64,000 nt of DNA from Haliscomenobacter hydrossis DSM 1100 (GCF_000212735.1 NC_015510.1:3250315-3314314), one strand, 5' to 3'. Shown: positions 1 through 8,713, counted from the stretch's first letter. The notes: a model not told the origin generated them from the sequence alone. Numbers and translations are program-made.

Positions 1-1449
1 GTAGTTGCCCTCGTATACCTGATCAAAAAAATCAGAAATATGGTCTACTGCCCCGTAAAAAATCGGTCCGTCGAGGCGGATGATTTTGATTTGAGAACAT
101 TCGCGCAATTCCGGCTTGCGCTTGATGAAGGTAAGGCTGTTGTCGGGTTTAGTCGGATCAGGCGCCATCGTGGCAATATTGGGGGTGGATACTTTGTACA
201 AAAAGAAGGTCAATGAAATGATAATACCCAGGAAAATAGCGTATTCCAGGTCAACCAACAAAGTGGCAATAAACGTACTGGAAAAAACCGTCATCTCCAG
301 CCTACTCGCTTTGGCAATGCGTTTGATCTCAGGGAGGTCAATCAAATTGATCGACACCAGCACGATGATCCCGCCCATTGCCGGAATAGGCAAATAAGCG
401 GCCAGCGGGGAAATAGAGAGCATGATCACCAGCAAAATCAAAGAAGCAAAAACAACGGAAATGGGTGTTTTTGCCCCTGCTTGGTAATTTACTCCTGAAC
501 GGGTGAACGAGCCAGAACCCGCATAAGAAGAGAAAAAACTGCCAATCATATTCGCTAATCCCTGTCCAACGAACTCCCGATTGCTATCAATTCTTTGCCC
601 CGATTGACTGCCAATACTTTTTCCAATGGCAATAGCGGAAATTAACCCAATCATGGCTACCGCAAAAGCACTGGGAAACAAAGATGAAAAATCGGCAAGG
701 GCAAAACTTGGCCAGCTCATTGGGGGTAATCCTCGTGGAATGGCACCGACAAATTTGATCCCTACCGCACTTCCTCCAAGTACCGCAGCAACCAAACTCC
801 CCGCCAATAACCCCCCGATTAAATAAGGCAATTTTGGGCGCTTTATCTTGATCATTACGGCCACTAAAAAACTGATGGCTGCTACCGTAAATACTTGAAA
901 ATTTCCGGTCAGGAATTTATCAAAAAAAACGTTTATCGTTTCTGCCGCACTTAATCCGTTGGCAATTTCAATGCCCGAGACATTTTTTAATTGGCTAATG
1001 GCAATCAGGATTGCCGCCCCCGTTGTAAACCCAACGACTACCGTTTCAGAAACGAAATTCACAAAAACCCCCAAGCGAGCCAGCCCAAAGCCTAACTGGA
1101 TCAGCCCTACAAAAAAGGTAATCACCAGGGCCAGGCTAACGTATTCAGGCGTTCCCGGCATCACGATGGGGCTGAGTGCCGCAAAAATAACCAAAGAATT
1201 AGCGGTCGTTGGCCCCGAGACCATATGCAAAGAAGAGCCAAAAAGTCCGGCAATAATGGGCGGAATGATGGCCGTATACAATCCATAAACGGGCGGCAAT
1301 CCCGCAATCATGGCAAAAGCTAAACCTTGCGGGAGTACAATGATGGCACCTGTTAAGCCCGCAAAGAGATCTGCTCTCAAAGTTCGGCGATTGACGAATT
1401 TGAACCATTTCGGGTAGGGATTGATGGAGTTCCAGTAAGATTTTGCCAT
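1..1449 (-). CDS. SulP-family anion (sulfate) transporter, 3' end beyond window
   Basis: Reading the minus strand from ATG at 1449 gives 483 codons without a stop up to the window edge. The N-terminus (AKSYWNSINPYPKW) is followed by many hydrophobic segments typical of SulP permeases, including GLTGAIIVLPQGLAFAMIAG and GPTTANSLVIFAAL. The last roughly 45 residues start a STAS domain (IKIIRLDGPIFYGAVDH), the usual cytoplasmic C-terminus of this family. SulP proteins move sulfate, bicarbonate or other anions across the inner membrane. Here the neighbours are a rhodanese, a TsdA-like cytochrome and a SoxB-like enzyme, so sulfate handling linked to sulfur oxidation is a reasonable inference; the substrate itself cannot be read from the sequence. 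The C-terminal part lies outside the window. Confidence 0.93.
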   Translation of the reverse strand, partial: MAKSYWNSINPYPKWFKFVNRRTLRADLFAGLTGAIIVLPQGLAFAMIAGLPPVYGLYTAIIPPIIAGLFGSSLHMVSGPTTANSLVIFAALSPIVMPGTPEYVSLALVITFFVGLIQLGFGLARLGVFVNFVSETVVVGFTTGAAILIAISQLKNVSGIEIANGLSAAETINVFFDKFLTGNFQVFTVAAISFLVAVMIKIKRPKLPYLIGGLLAGSLVAAVLGGSAVGIKFVGAIPRGLPPMSWPSFALADFSSLFPSAFAVAMIGLISAIAIGKSIGSQSGQRIDSNREFVGQGLANMIGSFFSSYAGSGSFTRSGVNYQAGAKTPISVVFASLILLVIMLSISPLAAYLPIPAMGGIIVLVSINLIDLPEIKRIAKASRLEMTVFSSTFIATLLVDLEYAIFLGIIISLTFFLYKVSTPNIATMAPDPTKPDNSLTFIKRKPELRECSQIKIIRLDGPIFYGAVDHISDFFDQVYEGNY

Positions 1450-1451
1450 TA

Positions 1452-1488
1452 TTTGACTTGTTGAAGCGCGCGCGCGCTTGAGGTCAAA
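1452..1488. promoter_or_regulatory. Palindromic leader before the SulP gene
   Basis: A perfect 16-bp palindrome made almost only of alternating CG (AAGCGCGCGCGCGCTT, 1464-1479) is framed by TTTGAC (1452-1457) and GTCAAA (1483-1488). It sits 3 nt upstream of the SulP start codon, so the transcript leader could fold over the ribosome-entry region. The alternating CG tract could also adopt Z-DNA. The function is not known. Confidence 0.4.
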
Positions 1489-1541
1489 ATAAGGGATTTT
1501 TTTCCTGATTGAGGCTTATTTTTGAGCCAAGCAGTCTTGTT

Positions 1542-1701
1542 AAGTGCTGGGACATTATTAATCGACAGAATTGAACGCCGAGATTTTGGATTTCGGCGAC
1601 TTATTTTTGAGGCGCAATGCAGCGCATTGTAACGAAAAAATAAGGAAGCTGAAATTCAAAAGATCAAGTTGAAAATGTCGATTAATATTGTCCCAGCACT
1701 T
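1542..1701. repeat. 160-bp inverted-repeat element with GAGGCG/TAACGA core (copy 1)
   Basis: The outer 26 bp (1542-1567 against 1676-1701) pair with one mismatch. The interior continues as an imperfect stem to a 9-bp helix CTTATTTTT/AAAAATAAG. This closes an internal loop GAGGCG facing TAACGA, and then a small hairpin CAATGC-AGC-GCATTG. The same core, with different but again complementary stems, occurs at 28162-28321 and 61518-61675. It lies between two minus-strand genes and shows no coding potential. Confidence 0.75.
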
Positions 1702-1741
1702 CCAATAACGAATCTGAATTTTTATGGTATAAGCCTATCGT

Positions 1742-2074
1742 TTACATGCTTATCACACCTCCAGCGAGGTTGTACAACTTGGTGAAACCAAGCCCGGCCA
1801 TGGTGTTGCAAGCTTGTCCGCTACGGTTGCCACTGCGGCAGTAAACCAGGTAGGTTTTGTCTTTGTCGAGTTTTGCGATTTTGCTTTGAAAGTCGCGAGC
1901 GAAGATGTCGATATTGATGGCACCTTTCAGTTTTCCACCAGCAAATTCAGCCGGGGTACGTACATCCAGAAGGACTACGTCTTTGGTGTTTTCGGATAGC
2001 TTCAGGAATTCGTCGGCGGGGATGTCTTGGTATTTTTTTTCAGCCGTACCGAATAAAGATTGAAAAAAACTCAT
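1742..2074 (-). CDS. Rhodanese-like domain protein
   Basis: This is a 110-residue single-domain rhodanese without a signal peptide, hence cytoplasmic. After an N-terminal KYQDIPADEFLKL segment it shows the family core VVLLDVRTPAEF (residues ~33-44) and the active-site loop CRSGNRS (~79-85) with the sulfur-carrying Cys, then GGVISM at the end. Rhodaneses transfer sulfane sulfur, for example from thiosulfate or persulfide carriers. It lies between the SulP gene (same strand) and the divergent cytochrome/SoxB genes, which fits a sulfur-metabolism role. No Shine-Dalgarno sequence precedes the ATG, which is normal in Bacteroidota. The family call is certain; the physiological donor and acceptor are unknown. 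Confidence 0.95.
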   Translation of the reverse strand: MSFFQSLFGTAEKKYQDIPADEFLKLSENTKDVVLLDVRTPAEFAGGKLKGAINIDIFARDFQSKIAKLDKDKTYLVYCRSGNRSGQACNTMAGLGFTKLYNLAGGVISM

Positions 2075-2327
2075 GTTGCTTAATTTTTGTTTGTGTTGAA
2101 TGATGGGTCAAAAATAGGCCAGTCGGAAGCTGTGAGTCAGTAATGATGGTCACAAAAGCGAAACTTGTTTTTACACATGTATTTTGTTTCTGGAGATAAC
2201 CACCGAATAAAATTTCACCACTTTGTGATTCTCGTCACATCCATTCTAATGCTATCAAAATACCTTTGAGGGAGTTTTATTCACCTCAATTGACCTATAC
2301 AAGCTTATCTTTACTTAAAATGGTTGT

Positions 2328-3422
2328 ATGAAAAAAGAAGGGAATGACGCTTTCGATCAAGGTATGTTATCGGTTATTCAACAACTGATTTCAGCGATCT
2401 CCGTGTTGATGGTCGGTTTGATTTTGCTTACACTTGTATTCGTTTTCAACGACGAAATAACGCTATTGTTAACCCCCAAGCCACTGCCTGAAGTACCAGA
2501 TAGATCTGAAGAGGCTGTAGTTTTAGCAAGTTCGGCCGAAAGTGTATATTGGATTGCACCCGATATCACGACCATTTCCGATCAGGAAAAACGGGCACAA
2601 ATCAATTATGGCAAACAACTCATCGCCCATACTGCCAAATATTTAGGCCCCAAAGGCTCGGTAAAAGCCATCAGCAATGGGATGAATTGCCAAAACTGTC
2701 ATTTGGAGGCGGGCACCAAAGTTTTTGGCAACAATTATGGTTCAGTTGCCTCTACCTATCCTAAATTTCGGGCAAGAAGTGGGGCCGAAGAAGACATTTA
2801 CAAAAGGGTGAATGATTGTTTTGAACGCAGTTTGAACGGAAGTGGTCTGGATTCCTCAAGTAAAGAAATGCAGGCCATCAAATCCTACATCGAATTTCTT
2901 GGAAAAGAAGTACCCAAAGGAGAAAAAGCCGAAGGCTCGGGATTGAAAGAACTCCCCTACCTCGATCGCGCTGCCGATGTGGCCAAAGGTAAACTGGTGT
3001 ATGTTGACAAATGCCAGAGTTGCCACCAGGCAAACGGGGCAGGATTGCTGAACGCCGCCAGGAATGAATATGTTTATCCTCCGCTATGGGGCAAAAACAG
3101 TTACAACGATGGGGCAGGTTTGTATCGCGTGAGCAATTTTGCCAAATATGCCAAATACAATATGCCACTCGGCGTACACCATTCTTTTCCACAACTGAGC
3201 GACGAAGAAGCCTGGGATGTGGCGGCTTTTGTCAACAGCCAAAGTCGTCCCCACAAAGATGTCCCCAAGGATTGGCCGGATATTGCTAAAAAACCAATCG
3301 ATCATCCTTTTGGACCTTATGCGGATGGTTTCACAGAGCAGCAGCACAAGTACGGGCCTTTTCAGCCCATTGTCGCCGCACAGCAAAAACAAGCCAAAGA
3401 CAGTCCAGGCATTAAGAAATAA
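2328..3422 (+). CDS. Membrane-anchored dihaem cytochrome c, thiosulfate dehydrogenase (TsdA)-like
   Basis: A 364-residue protein with one N-terminal transmembrane helix (~20-40) and two c-type haem sites, CQNCH (121-125) and CQSCH (229-233), in two cytochrome domains facing the periplasm. The first domain has the TsdA/SoxA-like pattern NCHLEAGT followed by RVNDCFERSLNG. In TsdA a Cys in this second stretch is the axial ligand of haem 1, and Cys164 is placed accordingly. The second domain carries YNMPLG, a plausible Met ligand for haem 2. TsdA oxidises thiosulfate to tetrathionate or runs in reverse. The SoxB-like gene follows after 25 bp on the same strand and the rhodanese is divergent. Assignment to TsdA rather than another dihaem cytochrome is by motif only. 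Confidence 0.75.
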   Translation: MKKEGNDAFDQGMLSVIQQLISAISVLMVGLILLTLVFVFNDEITLLLTPKPLPEVPDRSEEAVVLASSAESVYWIAPDITTISDQEKRAQINYGKQLIAHTAKYLGPKGSVKAISNGMNCQNCHLEAGTKVFGNNYGSVASTYPKFRARSGAEEDIYKRVNDCFERSLNGSGLDSSSKEMQAIKSYIEFLGKEVPKGEKAEGSGLKELPYLDRAADVAKGKLVYVDKCQSCHQANGAGLLNAARNEYVYPPLWGKNSYNDGAGLYRVSNFAKYAKYNMPLGVHHSFPQLSDEEAWDVAAFVNSQSRPHKDVPKDWPDIAKKPIDHPFGPYADGFTEQQHKYGPFQPIVAAQQKQAKDSPGIKK

Positions 3423-3447
3423 TTTCCAAACGACAATCCTCCAAGTT

Positions 3448-5136
3448 ATGCTAGAGCAAAGCAGACGAAAATTTTTACGGCATGTGGGCGCACTAAGTGC
3501 AGGTGCGGGCTTGATTGGCGCCAGTTCAATCGCAGCCAAAGCGGAAACTGTAGCGGAAAACGCCGTGCCAGAAGCAAATAAACCTTTCACTATCAACATC
3601 CTGCAAACCACCGATGTTCATTGCCAAGTCCACCCTCATGATGAATTGTTTTGGGAAAATGAGCAGATCGTTTTTCGCAAAACGGGTGGTTATGCACAAC
3701 TTGCAACCTACCTCAAAAAAGAGCGCAAGAAGAATCCCTATACTTTTGTGCTGGATACGGGTGATATGTTCCAGGGCAGCGAGCTTTCCATCAAAACTAC
3801 CGGAAAGGCGATGGTGCCCATTTTGAATCAATTGGAGTATGATTTGTACCTGCCCGGAAACTGGGAAGTGATTTATCATAAAAAAATGATGCAAACCCTG
3901 CTCGGTTCACTCAAAGCGCCCAAAGTGTGTGCGAACATGTACCACGACCTGGGGGACAAAAAAAAGGGTGAGCTAATTTTTCCACCATACTACATCTGGA
4001 ACGTAGCCGGGGTAAAAATTGGCTTTCTGGGTTATACCGATCCTCTGGTGCCCTTGCGGCAGTCGCCCATTTACAGCAAGGGAATCATCTATACCCAACC
4101 AGAGGAAAACCTTGCGCATTATGTTGATGTATTGCGCAATCAGGAGCAGTGTGCCTATGTACTCATTGTTGCACACCTGGGTTTATCTCAGCAAATTGCC
4201 CTGGCAAACAAGCCAGAATGTGCCGGAGTGGATTACATTTTAGGCGGCGATACGCATGAACGGGTACGCAAGCCCATCCAATGCCAGTATTCAAAGGTCG
4301 TGGAGCCGGGTGCTTTTGGTTCTTTTGTTGGCAAACTGGAATTGACCATTCTGAACGGAAAAGTCATTGCTGACAAGTACAGCCTGGATGAAATAGATGC
4401 CGACAAATTCAAAGCGGATAAAGAAATGACCGCTTTGGTCCAAGCCAATGAAAAGCCTTTTTCCGAGGACATCTATAAAGTGATCGGATACAGTACCATC
4501 CCATTGTACCGCTATTTTGTGGTAGAAAACCCCATCGACACCCTGGTGTTGGATGCATTGAAGTGGAAAATGCCAGAGGTCGATATCGTGTTATCCAATG
4601 GATTTCGCTTTTGTCCACCTCGCGCCACCCCAGATCATACGGGCAATATCCCGATCACGAATGGCTTCATCTTCGACATGTTGCCCGTTGATAGTACCGT
4701 GCGTACCGCTAAAGTAAGCGGGCAGCAAATCATCAATTGGCTGGAGGCTGAGTTGAATAATGTTTTTGCCAAGGATGCCTCACAACGCTTCGGAGGATGG
4801 TTGATTAAATTTAAGGGGATGGAAATCTCTTTCAATGCTTTTGCAGACAAAGGAAAACGTGTTCAAAGCGTAGAAATAGGCGATCAGCCCCTGGATTTGA
4901 CCAAAATGTACAGCATTTCCGCCTGCGAACGGGAAGGAGACCCCATGGACATGCTTTGCCGAATCCGCAACGTAGCAGATGCCAAAAACACGGTTTATAC
5001 CCTACATTCCGTGATGCGGGAATACCTGGCGACCAATTCACCCGTCAGCCCCAAGCCCCCGCTGAATGCAAAAATATTGGATGCACCCCAAACCCTGCTT
5101 ACCCAGGTCACTGGTGTAGATTATAAATTTACCTAA
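3448..5136 (+). CDS. Tat-exported SoxB-like metallophosphatase (5'-nucleotidase superfamily)
   Basis: Start chosen at 3448 because it yields a twin-arginine signal (RRKFLRHVGALSAGAGLIG) after MLEQS; an in-frame start farther upstream lies inside the cytochrome gene. The product has 562 residues, the usual size of SoxB. The calcineurin-like metallophosphatase part shows QTTDVHCQVHPHD, DTGDMFQGS, GNWE, VAHLGLS and GGDTHE; the C-terminal 5'-nucleotidase domain follows. GNWE instead of GNHE is the hallmark separating SoxB-type thiosulfohydrolases from nucleotidases. SoxB removes sulfate from a SoxY-bound sulfur chain in the periplasm, but no soxY, soxZ, soxA or soxX is visible here. An alternative is an ordinary 5'-nucleotidase/UDP-sugar hydrolase. 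Likely co-transcribed with the upstream cytochrome and the downstream DsrE-like gene. Confidence 0.78.
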   Translation: MLEQSRRKFLRHVGALSAGAGLIGASSIAAKAETVAENAVPEANKPFTINILQTTDVHCQVHPHDELFWENEQIVFRKTGGYAQLATYLKKERKKNPYTFVLDTGDMFQGSELSIKTTGKAMVPILNQLEYDLYLPGNWEVIYHKKMMQTLLGSLKAPKVCANMYHDLGDKKKGELIFPPYYIWNVAGVKIGFLGYTDPLVPLRQSPIYSKGIIYTQPEENLAHYVDVLRNQEQCAYVLIVAHLGLSQQIALANKPECAGVDYILGGDTHERVRKPIQCQYSKVVEPGAFGSFVGKLELTILNGKVIADKYSLDEIDADKFKADKEMTALVQANEKPFSEDIYKVIGYSTIPLYRYFVVENPIDTLVLDALKWKMPEVDIVLSNGFRFCPPRATPDHTGNIPITNGFIFDMLPVDSTVRTAKVSGQQIINWLEAELNNVFAKDASQRFGGWLIKFKGMEISFNAFADKGKRVQSVEIGDQPLDLTKMYSISACEREGDPMDMLCRIRNVADAKNTVYTLHSVMREYLATNSPVSPKPPLNAKILDAPQTLLTQVTGVDYKFT

Positions 5137-5148
5137 AATCGCTGTATC

Positions 5149-5586
5149 ATGAAACAATTGCTTGTTTTGCTTTTTGTGCTTTCGATTGCCCAACTTGCCG
5201 GTGCCCAGTCCCACCAAACCCTTAGCGACGAGGGCTACCAGGACAATAAAATCGTATTTCAGGTGGTAACGCAGGATACCTTAGCACACAAGGCTTTGAT
5301 GAAACAATTGAACAATATCCGTTCGGTAGCTCCCAACACGCCCATTGAAGTGGTGTGTCACGGACCTGGTTTGTACATGTTGGTAAAAGACCGCTGTGTC
5401 GTCCAGAAACAGCTCAAAGAACAAAGTGCAAAAGGCATCGTTTTCGTGGCTTGCGAATTTTCCCTGAAAGAACGGAATGTAGCCAAAGATGATATCGTCG
5501 CGGAAGCCAACTTTGTAAGATCCGGTGCCTTGGAAATTGCCACCAAACAGACCAAAGGCTGGAGTTATTTGAAGGCAGGATTTTAG
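5149..5586 (+). CDS. Secreted DsrE/DsrF-like protein
   Basis: A 145-residue protein with a signal peptide (MKQLLVLLFVLSIAQLAGAQ). The rest has the DsrE-like alternating pattern: KIVFQVVTQDTLAHKALMKQ, then a strand IEVVCHGPGLYML and FVACEFSLKER. The Cys in VACEFSL lies where DsrE-family proteins have their conserved sulfur-binding Cys. DsrE/DsrF/TusD-type proteins relay sulfur between enzymes, usually in the cytoplasm; export would place this one next to the SoxB-like enzyme. It starts 12 bp after that gene and ends 43 bp before a strong hairpin, so it is probably last in the operon. Family call is moderate, function inferred. Confidence 0.7.
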   Translation: MKQLLVLLFVLSIAQLAGAQSHQTLSDEGYQDNKIVFQVVTQDTLAHKALMKQLNNIRSVAPNTPIEVVCHGPGLYMLVKDRCVVQKQLKEQSAKGIVFVACEFSLKERNVAKDDIVAEANFVRSGALEIATKQTKGWSYLKAGF

Positions 5587-5628
5587 GCCACCCATTTTTA
5601 CACGCTATCCTAACCGTGTATTCGAAAA

Positions 5629-5673
5629 AGCTTGTTTAAATTTTTGGTTTGCAGCCAAAAATTTAAACAAGCT
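5629..5673. terminator. Perfect 19-bp hairpin downstream of the sulfur operon
   Basis: AGCTTGTTTAAATTTTTGG (5629-5647) and its exact complement (5655-5673) enclose a 7-nt loop. It lies 43 bp after the DsrE-like stop codon. No long T-run follows, so termination is likely but not certain. The rest of 5674-5925 shows no gene and no clear repeat. Confidence 0.55.
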
Positions 5674-5925
5674 ACAAAAAGCCAAAACCAGTGTTTTACG
5701 GCTTATTCCCAAAAAGGTTTCACTTTATTCAGCTTATTCGACCAGTTGATTCCCTTCATGTCTACCACCCGACGGTAGCGGATTATTGCCTTTAATACAT
5801 TAAAACTAATTGGTAAATAAAGTCCGAATTCCATATTTTGTCCATCATTTCCAGAAAGAGCCAACCGAAATTATCTCATCCGTCAAGGGCAATTGTATTT
5901 CCAAAATCCATAAAATTTTTCAGCC

Positions 5926-6699
5926 ATGAAATTAGTAAATGTAACCGTACGTGGCGGCAACACTGCGGATGGAGCCACGGGTGTATCTTTTTCGGTATTG
6001 CCCAATGAGGTAGTTGTGCTCATTCCTGGTAGCCGGGAACCCATTCTAAATGTTCCCTTAGTAGACAATCCACTGCTCAATCGCCAGGCCTACAGTTTTG
6101 GAGTAGACGGTTTTGAGGTTGACATCGAAGTGCTGCAAGTAGCCGATGAAGTGGGCGGGGATTGTGGAGCAGAAGGGGAAACCGAGCTGGAGTATGAGAC
6201 CGATGAAATCAACACCATCGAGGAAGAAGAAGCCATTGAAGCGCTACATGAAGTTCTCGGTGAACCCGAACTCGAATCCGAAACCACCGAATCAGGGGAG
6301 TCAACAGCCTTGGAGATGCTACTGGCCAATACACCCGAAAGTGCGGAGACAGCAGAATCCCCTTTGGATGAAGCAACGGTACCCATTGTTGCGGATGACT
6401 TGGCCCTTGAAGACGCCATTCCGATTGAGTTGCATGTCCCAGATTCGGCAGCGGAAACGGCAGCACAGGAGGAAATTGTTCACGAAACATCGGCCAGCAT
6501 CGATGCTCCCCAGGAGGAGGAGAAACCGGAAACGGCTTTTTTTCCGCATCTTGATGGAGGAACTGACCTTGCTGTGGAGACAGATCCGGATGTGGTTCAG
6601 CTAGAAGACGAATCCAAAAATGCCGATGAACTAAGACATTTGTTGGAACAAACCCAGGCTTTGTTGAAAAAATACGATTTGAACAGTGTAGAGCATTAA
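5926..6699 (+). CDS. Acidic protein of unknown function
   Basis: 257 residues, not recognised. The first ~70 residues look like a compact beta-rich domain (MKLVNVTVRGGNTADGATG, VLPNEVVVLIPGSREPILNV). From ~70 to ~215 it is a long, very acidic, low-complexity stretch rich in Glu, Thr, Ser and Ala. The last ~25 residues (ADELRHLLEQTQALLKKYDL) form a plausible amphipathic helix or short coiled coil. There is no signal peptide, so it is probably cytoplasmic. It stands alone between two hairpins. Base composition and codon use resemble the flanking genes, arguing against a recent arrival. Confidence 0.8.
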   Translation: MKLVNVTVRGGNTADGATGVSFSVLPNEVVVLIPGSREPILNVPLVDNPLLNRQAYSFGVDGFEVDIEVLQVADEVGGDCGAEGETELEYETDEINTIEEEEAIEALHEVLGEPELESETTESGESTALEMLLANTPESAETAESPLDEATVPIVADDLALEDAIPIELHVPDSAAETAAQEEIVHETSASIDAPQEEEKPETAFFPHLDGGTDLAVETDPDVVQLEDESKNADELRHLLEQTQALLKKYDLNSVEH

Positions 6700-6720
6700 C
6701 ACCACACAGATTAAAGATTA

Positions 6721-6758
6721 AGAGCCGTATTCCACACTTGATGCTGGAATACGGCTCT
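6721..6758. terminator. Bidirectional terminator hairpin
   Basis: AGAGCCGTATTCCA (6721-6734) pairs perfectly with TGGAATACGGCTCT (6745-6758) around a 10-nt loop. It lies between the convergent acidic-protein gene and nadA, so it can serve both. Confidence 0.75.
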
Positions 6759-6786
6759 TCCCGTTCTATCCTTTCGTAGTAGAATG

Positions 6787-7797
6787 TTAGTGGATGTGTC
6801 CCGCCTTTTGCGAAATCTCCAACATCCGATCAATACACACCCGACCTTGCTGGATTACCCAGTCCGGGAGTATGATTTCCGGCAATTCGTGTTTCATGCA
6901 CAGGTACAGTTTTTCCAGGGTATTGAGGCGCATGTAGGGGCATTCGTTGCATGCACAATTGTTTTCGGGCGGCGCGGGGATGAATACTTTATCCGGTGAC
7001 GCTTTTTGCATCTGGTGCAGGATACCGGCCTCGGTAGCCACGATAAATTCTTTAGCTGGGCTTTTTTGGGTGTATTTGAGCAGCCCAGTAGTAGAGCCGA
7101 TGTAGCTTGCTTTAGCGAGGATGTGTTCTTCACACTCCGGGTGTGCAATGAACTCTGCATGGGGGTGCCGCAGCATCAATTTCGTGATTTTTTCATTGGA
7201 AAAAATCTCGTGCACCATACAAGCGCCGTTCCAAAGTACCATGTCACGACCCGTCTTTTTGATCAGGTACGCGCCGAGGTTTTTATCGGGAGCGAATATA
7301 ATTTTTTGATCCAGAGGGATGCTGTTGATCACGTCCACTGCATTGGTCGAAGTACAACAAATATCGGTCAGGGTTTTGAGTTCTGCCGAACAATTGACGT
7401 AGCTCACCACTACGTGATCGGGGTATTTTTCCAAAAACTTTTTGAACAAGGGAGCTGGAGCGGAATCGGCCAGCGAGCAACCTGCCTTTAAGTCGGGCAA
7501 CAACACCTTTTTTTGTGGAGAAAGCATTTTGGCGGTTTCGGCCATAAAGTGTACTCCGGCAAAAACGATGATATCGGCATCCGTATTGGCCGCTTCCCGT
7601 GAAAGCCCGAGGCTGTCGCCAATGTAATCGGCAATGTCTTGAATGTCGGGTTCCTGGTAGTAGTGGGCCAGGATGATGGCATTTTTTTCTTTCTTCAGGC
7701 GATTGATTTCCTCGAAGAGATCCAGGGTAGGATCTACCTCCAGGTCGAGGTAGCCTTTTTGCGTCAAGGTTTGTTGTGCAACTGCGATGGCATCCAT
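6787..7797 (-). CDS. nadA: Quinolinate synthase NadA
   Basis: A 336-residue protein of full NadA length. NadA condenses iminoaspartate with dihydroxyacetone phosphate to quinolinate in NAD synthesis and holds an oxygen-sensitive [4Fe-4S] cluster. Visible motifs are [21 protein letters not shown] at ~40-60 (substrate site), [22 protein letters not shown] (first cluster Cys), NGACMVHE (second) and [18 protein letters not shown] (third). The cytoplasmic enzyme is encoded alone; its usual partners nadB and nadC are not in the window. The divergent response-regulator gene starts 222 bp away, and this AT-rich gap must hold both promoters. Confidence 0.97.
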   Translation of the reverse strand: MDAIAVAQQTLTQKGYLDLEVDPTLDLFEEINRLKKEKNAIILAHYYQEPDIQDIADYIGDSLGLSREAANTDADIIVFAGVHFMAETAKMLSPQKKVLLPDLKAGCSLADSAPAPLFKKFLEKYPDHVVVSYVNCSAELKTLTDICCTSTNAVDVINSIPLDQKIIFAPDKNLGAYLIKKTGRDMVLWNGACMVHEIFSNEKITKLMLRHPHAEFIAHPECEEHILAKASYIGSTTGLLKYTQKSPAKEFIVATEAGILHQMQKASPDKVFIPAPPENNCACNECPYMRLNTLEKLYLCMKHELPEIILPDWVIQQGRVCIDRMLEISQKAGHIH

Positions 7798-7967
7798 GGT
7801 CGGAGATTGAAAAGGATTTATAACTCTGCGGTTAAAATTACTTTAGATTACATTCTAACGCAAAGGTAACGAAAAAAGTTTAGTACTTATTTTAGAAACC
7901 AAACTAAGTCTTTTAAAAATTTTACTGCTCAATTAAAAAAGTAGTAAATTCAACGTTGGATTTAATA

Positions 7968-7983
7968 CCACATCAACATGTGG
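7968..7983. promoter_or_regulatory. Dyad operator-like site CCACAT-N4-ATGTGG (copy 1)
   Basis: CCACATCAACATGTGG is a perfect 6-bp dyad with a 4-nt centre, 35 bp before the response-regulator start. It is followed by GTACCCTCGCTGCCCTTTTT. A near-identical dyad followed by a similar GTACAATCGCTGCACTTTT block occurs at 12601 in front of the next gene cluster. This suggests a shared operator or promoter, possibly for the regulator encoded here (inference). Confidence 0.5.
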
Positions 7984-8018
7984 TTGTACCCTCGCTGCCC
8001 TTTTTTCAACTTTGTGGT

Positions 8019-8660
8019 ATGGAAAAGATCAATTTGGCAATCGTGGAAGACGACCCCCTGATTCGGGAAAGTCTGGAAAATTTTCTAACGGAGCACCCCT
8101 CGCTGAAAATAGGGCTCATTGCCAAAAGCATGGAGGAGTTCCTGGAAGCCATCAAAGATGCAGCTTCCAGGCCCGCGCTGGATCTACTACTCCTGGACAT
8201 TGAACTGCCCGGCATGTCGGGCATCCAGGGCATCTACCACATCAAACAAAAATACCCGGACTTGGACATCGTCATGCTGACCACCTTTGAAGAAGAAGAA
8301 AAAATCTTCAATTCCCTGTGTGCCGGCGCTTGTTCTTACATTTCCAAACGAACGCCTCTGGTCACAATCAGGGAGGCCATTTTTACGGTTCACCGTGGGG
8401 GATCGTACATGTCGCCCTCCATAGCGCGCAAAATTGCCCAGCATTTTATGCCCAAAGAGCGAAAAGAAGGTGAATTGCTATCGCTGCGGCAAAAGGAAAT
8501 TGTACAAGGCATCGTAGACGGCTTGAGTTACAAAATGATTGCCGACAAACTCGACATTTCCATCGACACCGTACGCGACCACATCAAGCGGATCTACCGG
8601 GCACTGGAGGTAAACAGCAAGGCGGAGGTGATCCGGAAGTCTTTGGAAGGGGAGATTTGA
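8019..8660 (+). CDS. NarL/FixJ (LuxR)-type response regulator
   Basis: Start taken at 8019 (MEKINLAIVEDDPLIRES), because the 21 residues upstream of it do not belong to a receiver fold. The product has 213 residues. The receiver domain holds acidic VEDD near the N-terminus, the phospho-acceptor Asp in LLLLDIELPGMSG and the Lys in SYISKRTP. The C-terminal LuxR HTH runs LSLRQKEIVQGIVDGLSYKM through TVRDHIKRIYRALEV. Such regulators pair with HisKA_3 kinases, and the kinase at 9549-12587, one gene downstream, is of that class. A dyad lies just upstream and may be its binding site. Confidence 0.95.
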   Translation: MEKINLAIVEDDPLIRESLENFLTEHPSLKIGLIAKSMEEFLEAIKDAASRPALDLLLLDIELPGMSGIQGIYHIKQKYPDLDIVMLTTFEEEEKIFNSLCAGACSYISKRTPLVTIREAIFTVHRGGSYMSPSIARKIAQHFMPKERKEGELLSLRQKEIVQGIVDGLSYKMIADKLDISIDTVRDHIKRIYRALEVNSKAEVIRKSLEGEI

Positions 8661-8713
8661 CAATTTTAACTGGAAACCTACATCTTTAAATATGCTCTAA
8701 AACACCTAAAAAC

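Noticed and set aside
2290-2313. Promoter TTG / TATCTTTA before the cytochrome gene
   Set aside because: Spacing between the two boxes is only about 13 bp, too short for the Bacteroidota consensus.
3217-3447. Longer N-terminus for the SoxB-like protein
   Set aside because: It would overlap the cytochrome gene and bury the twin-arginine signal; the ATG at 3448 gives a proper Tat signal.
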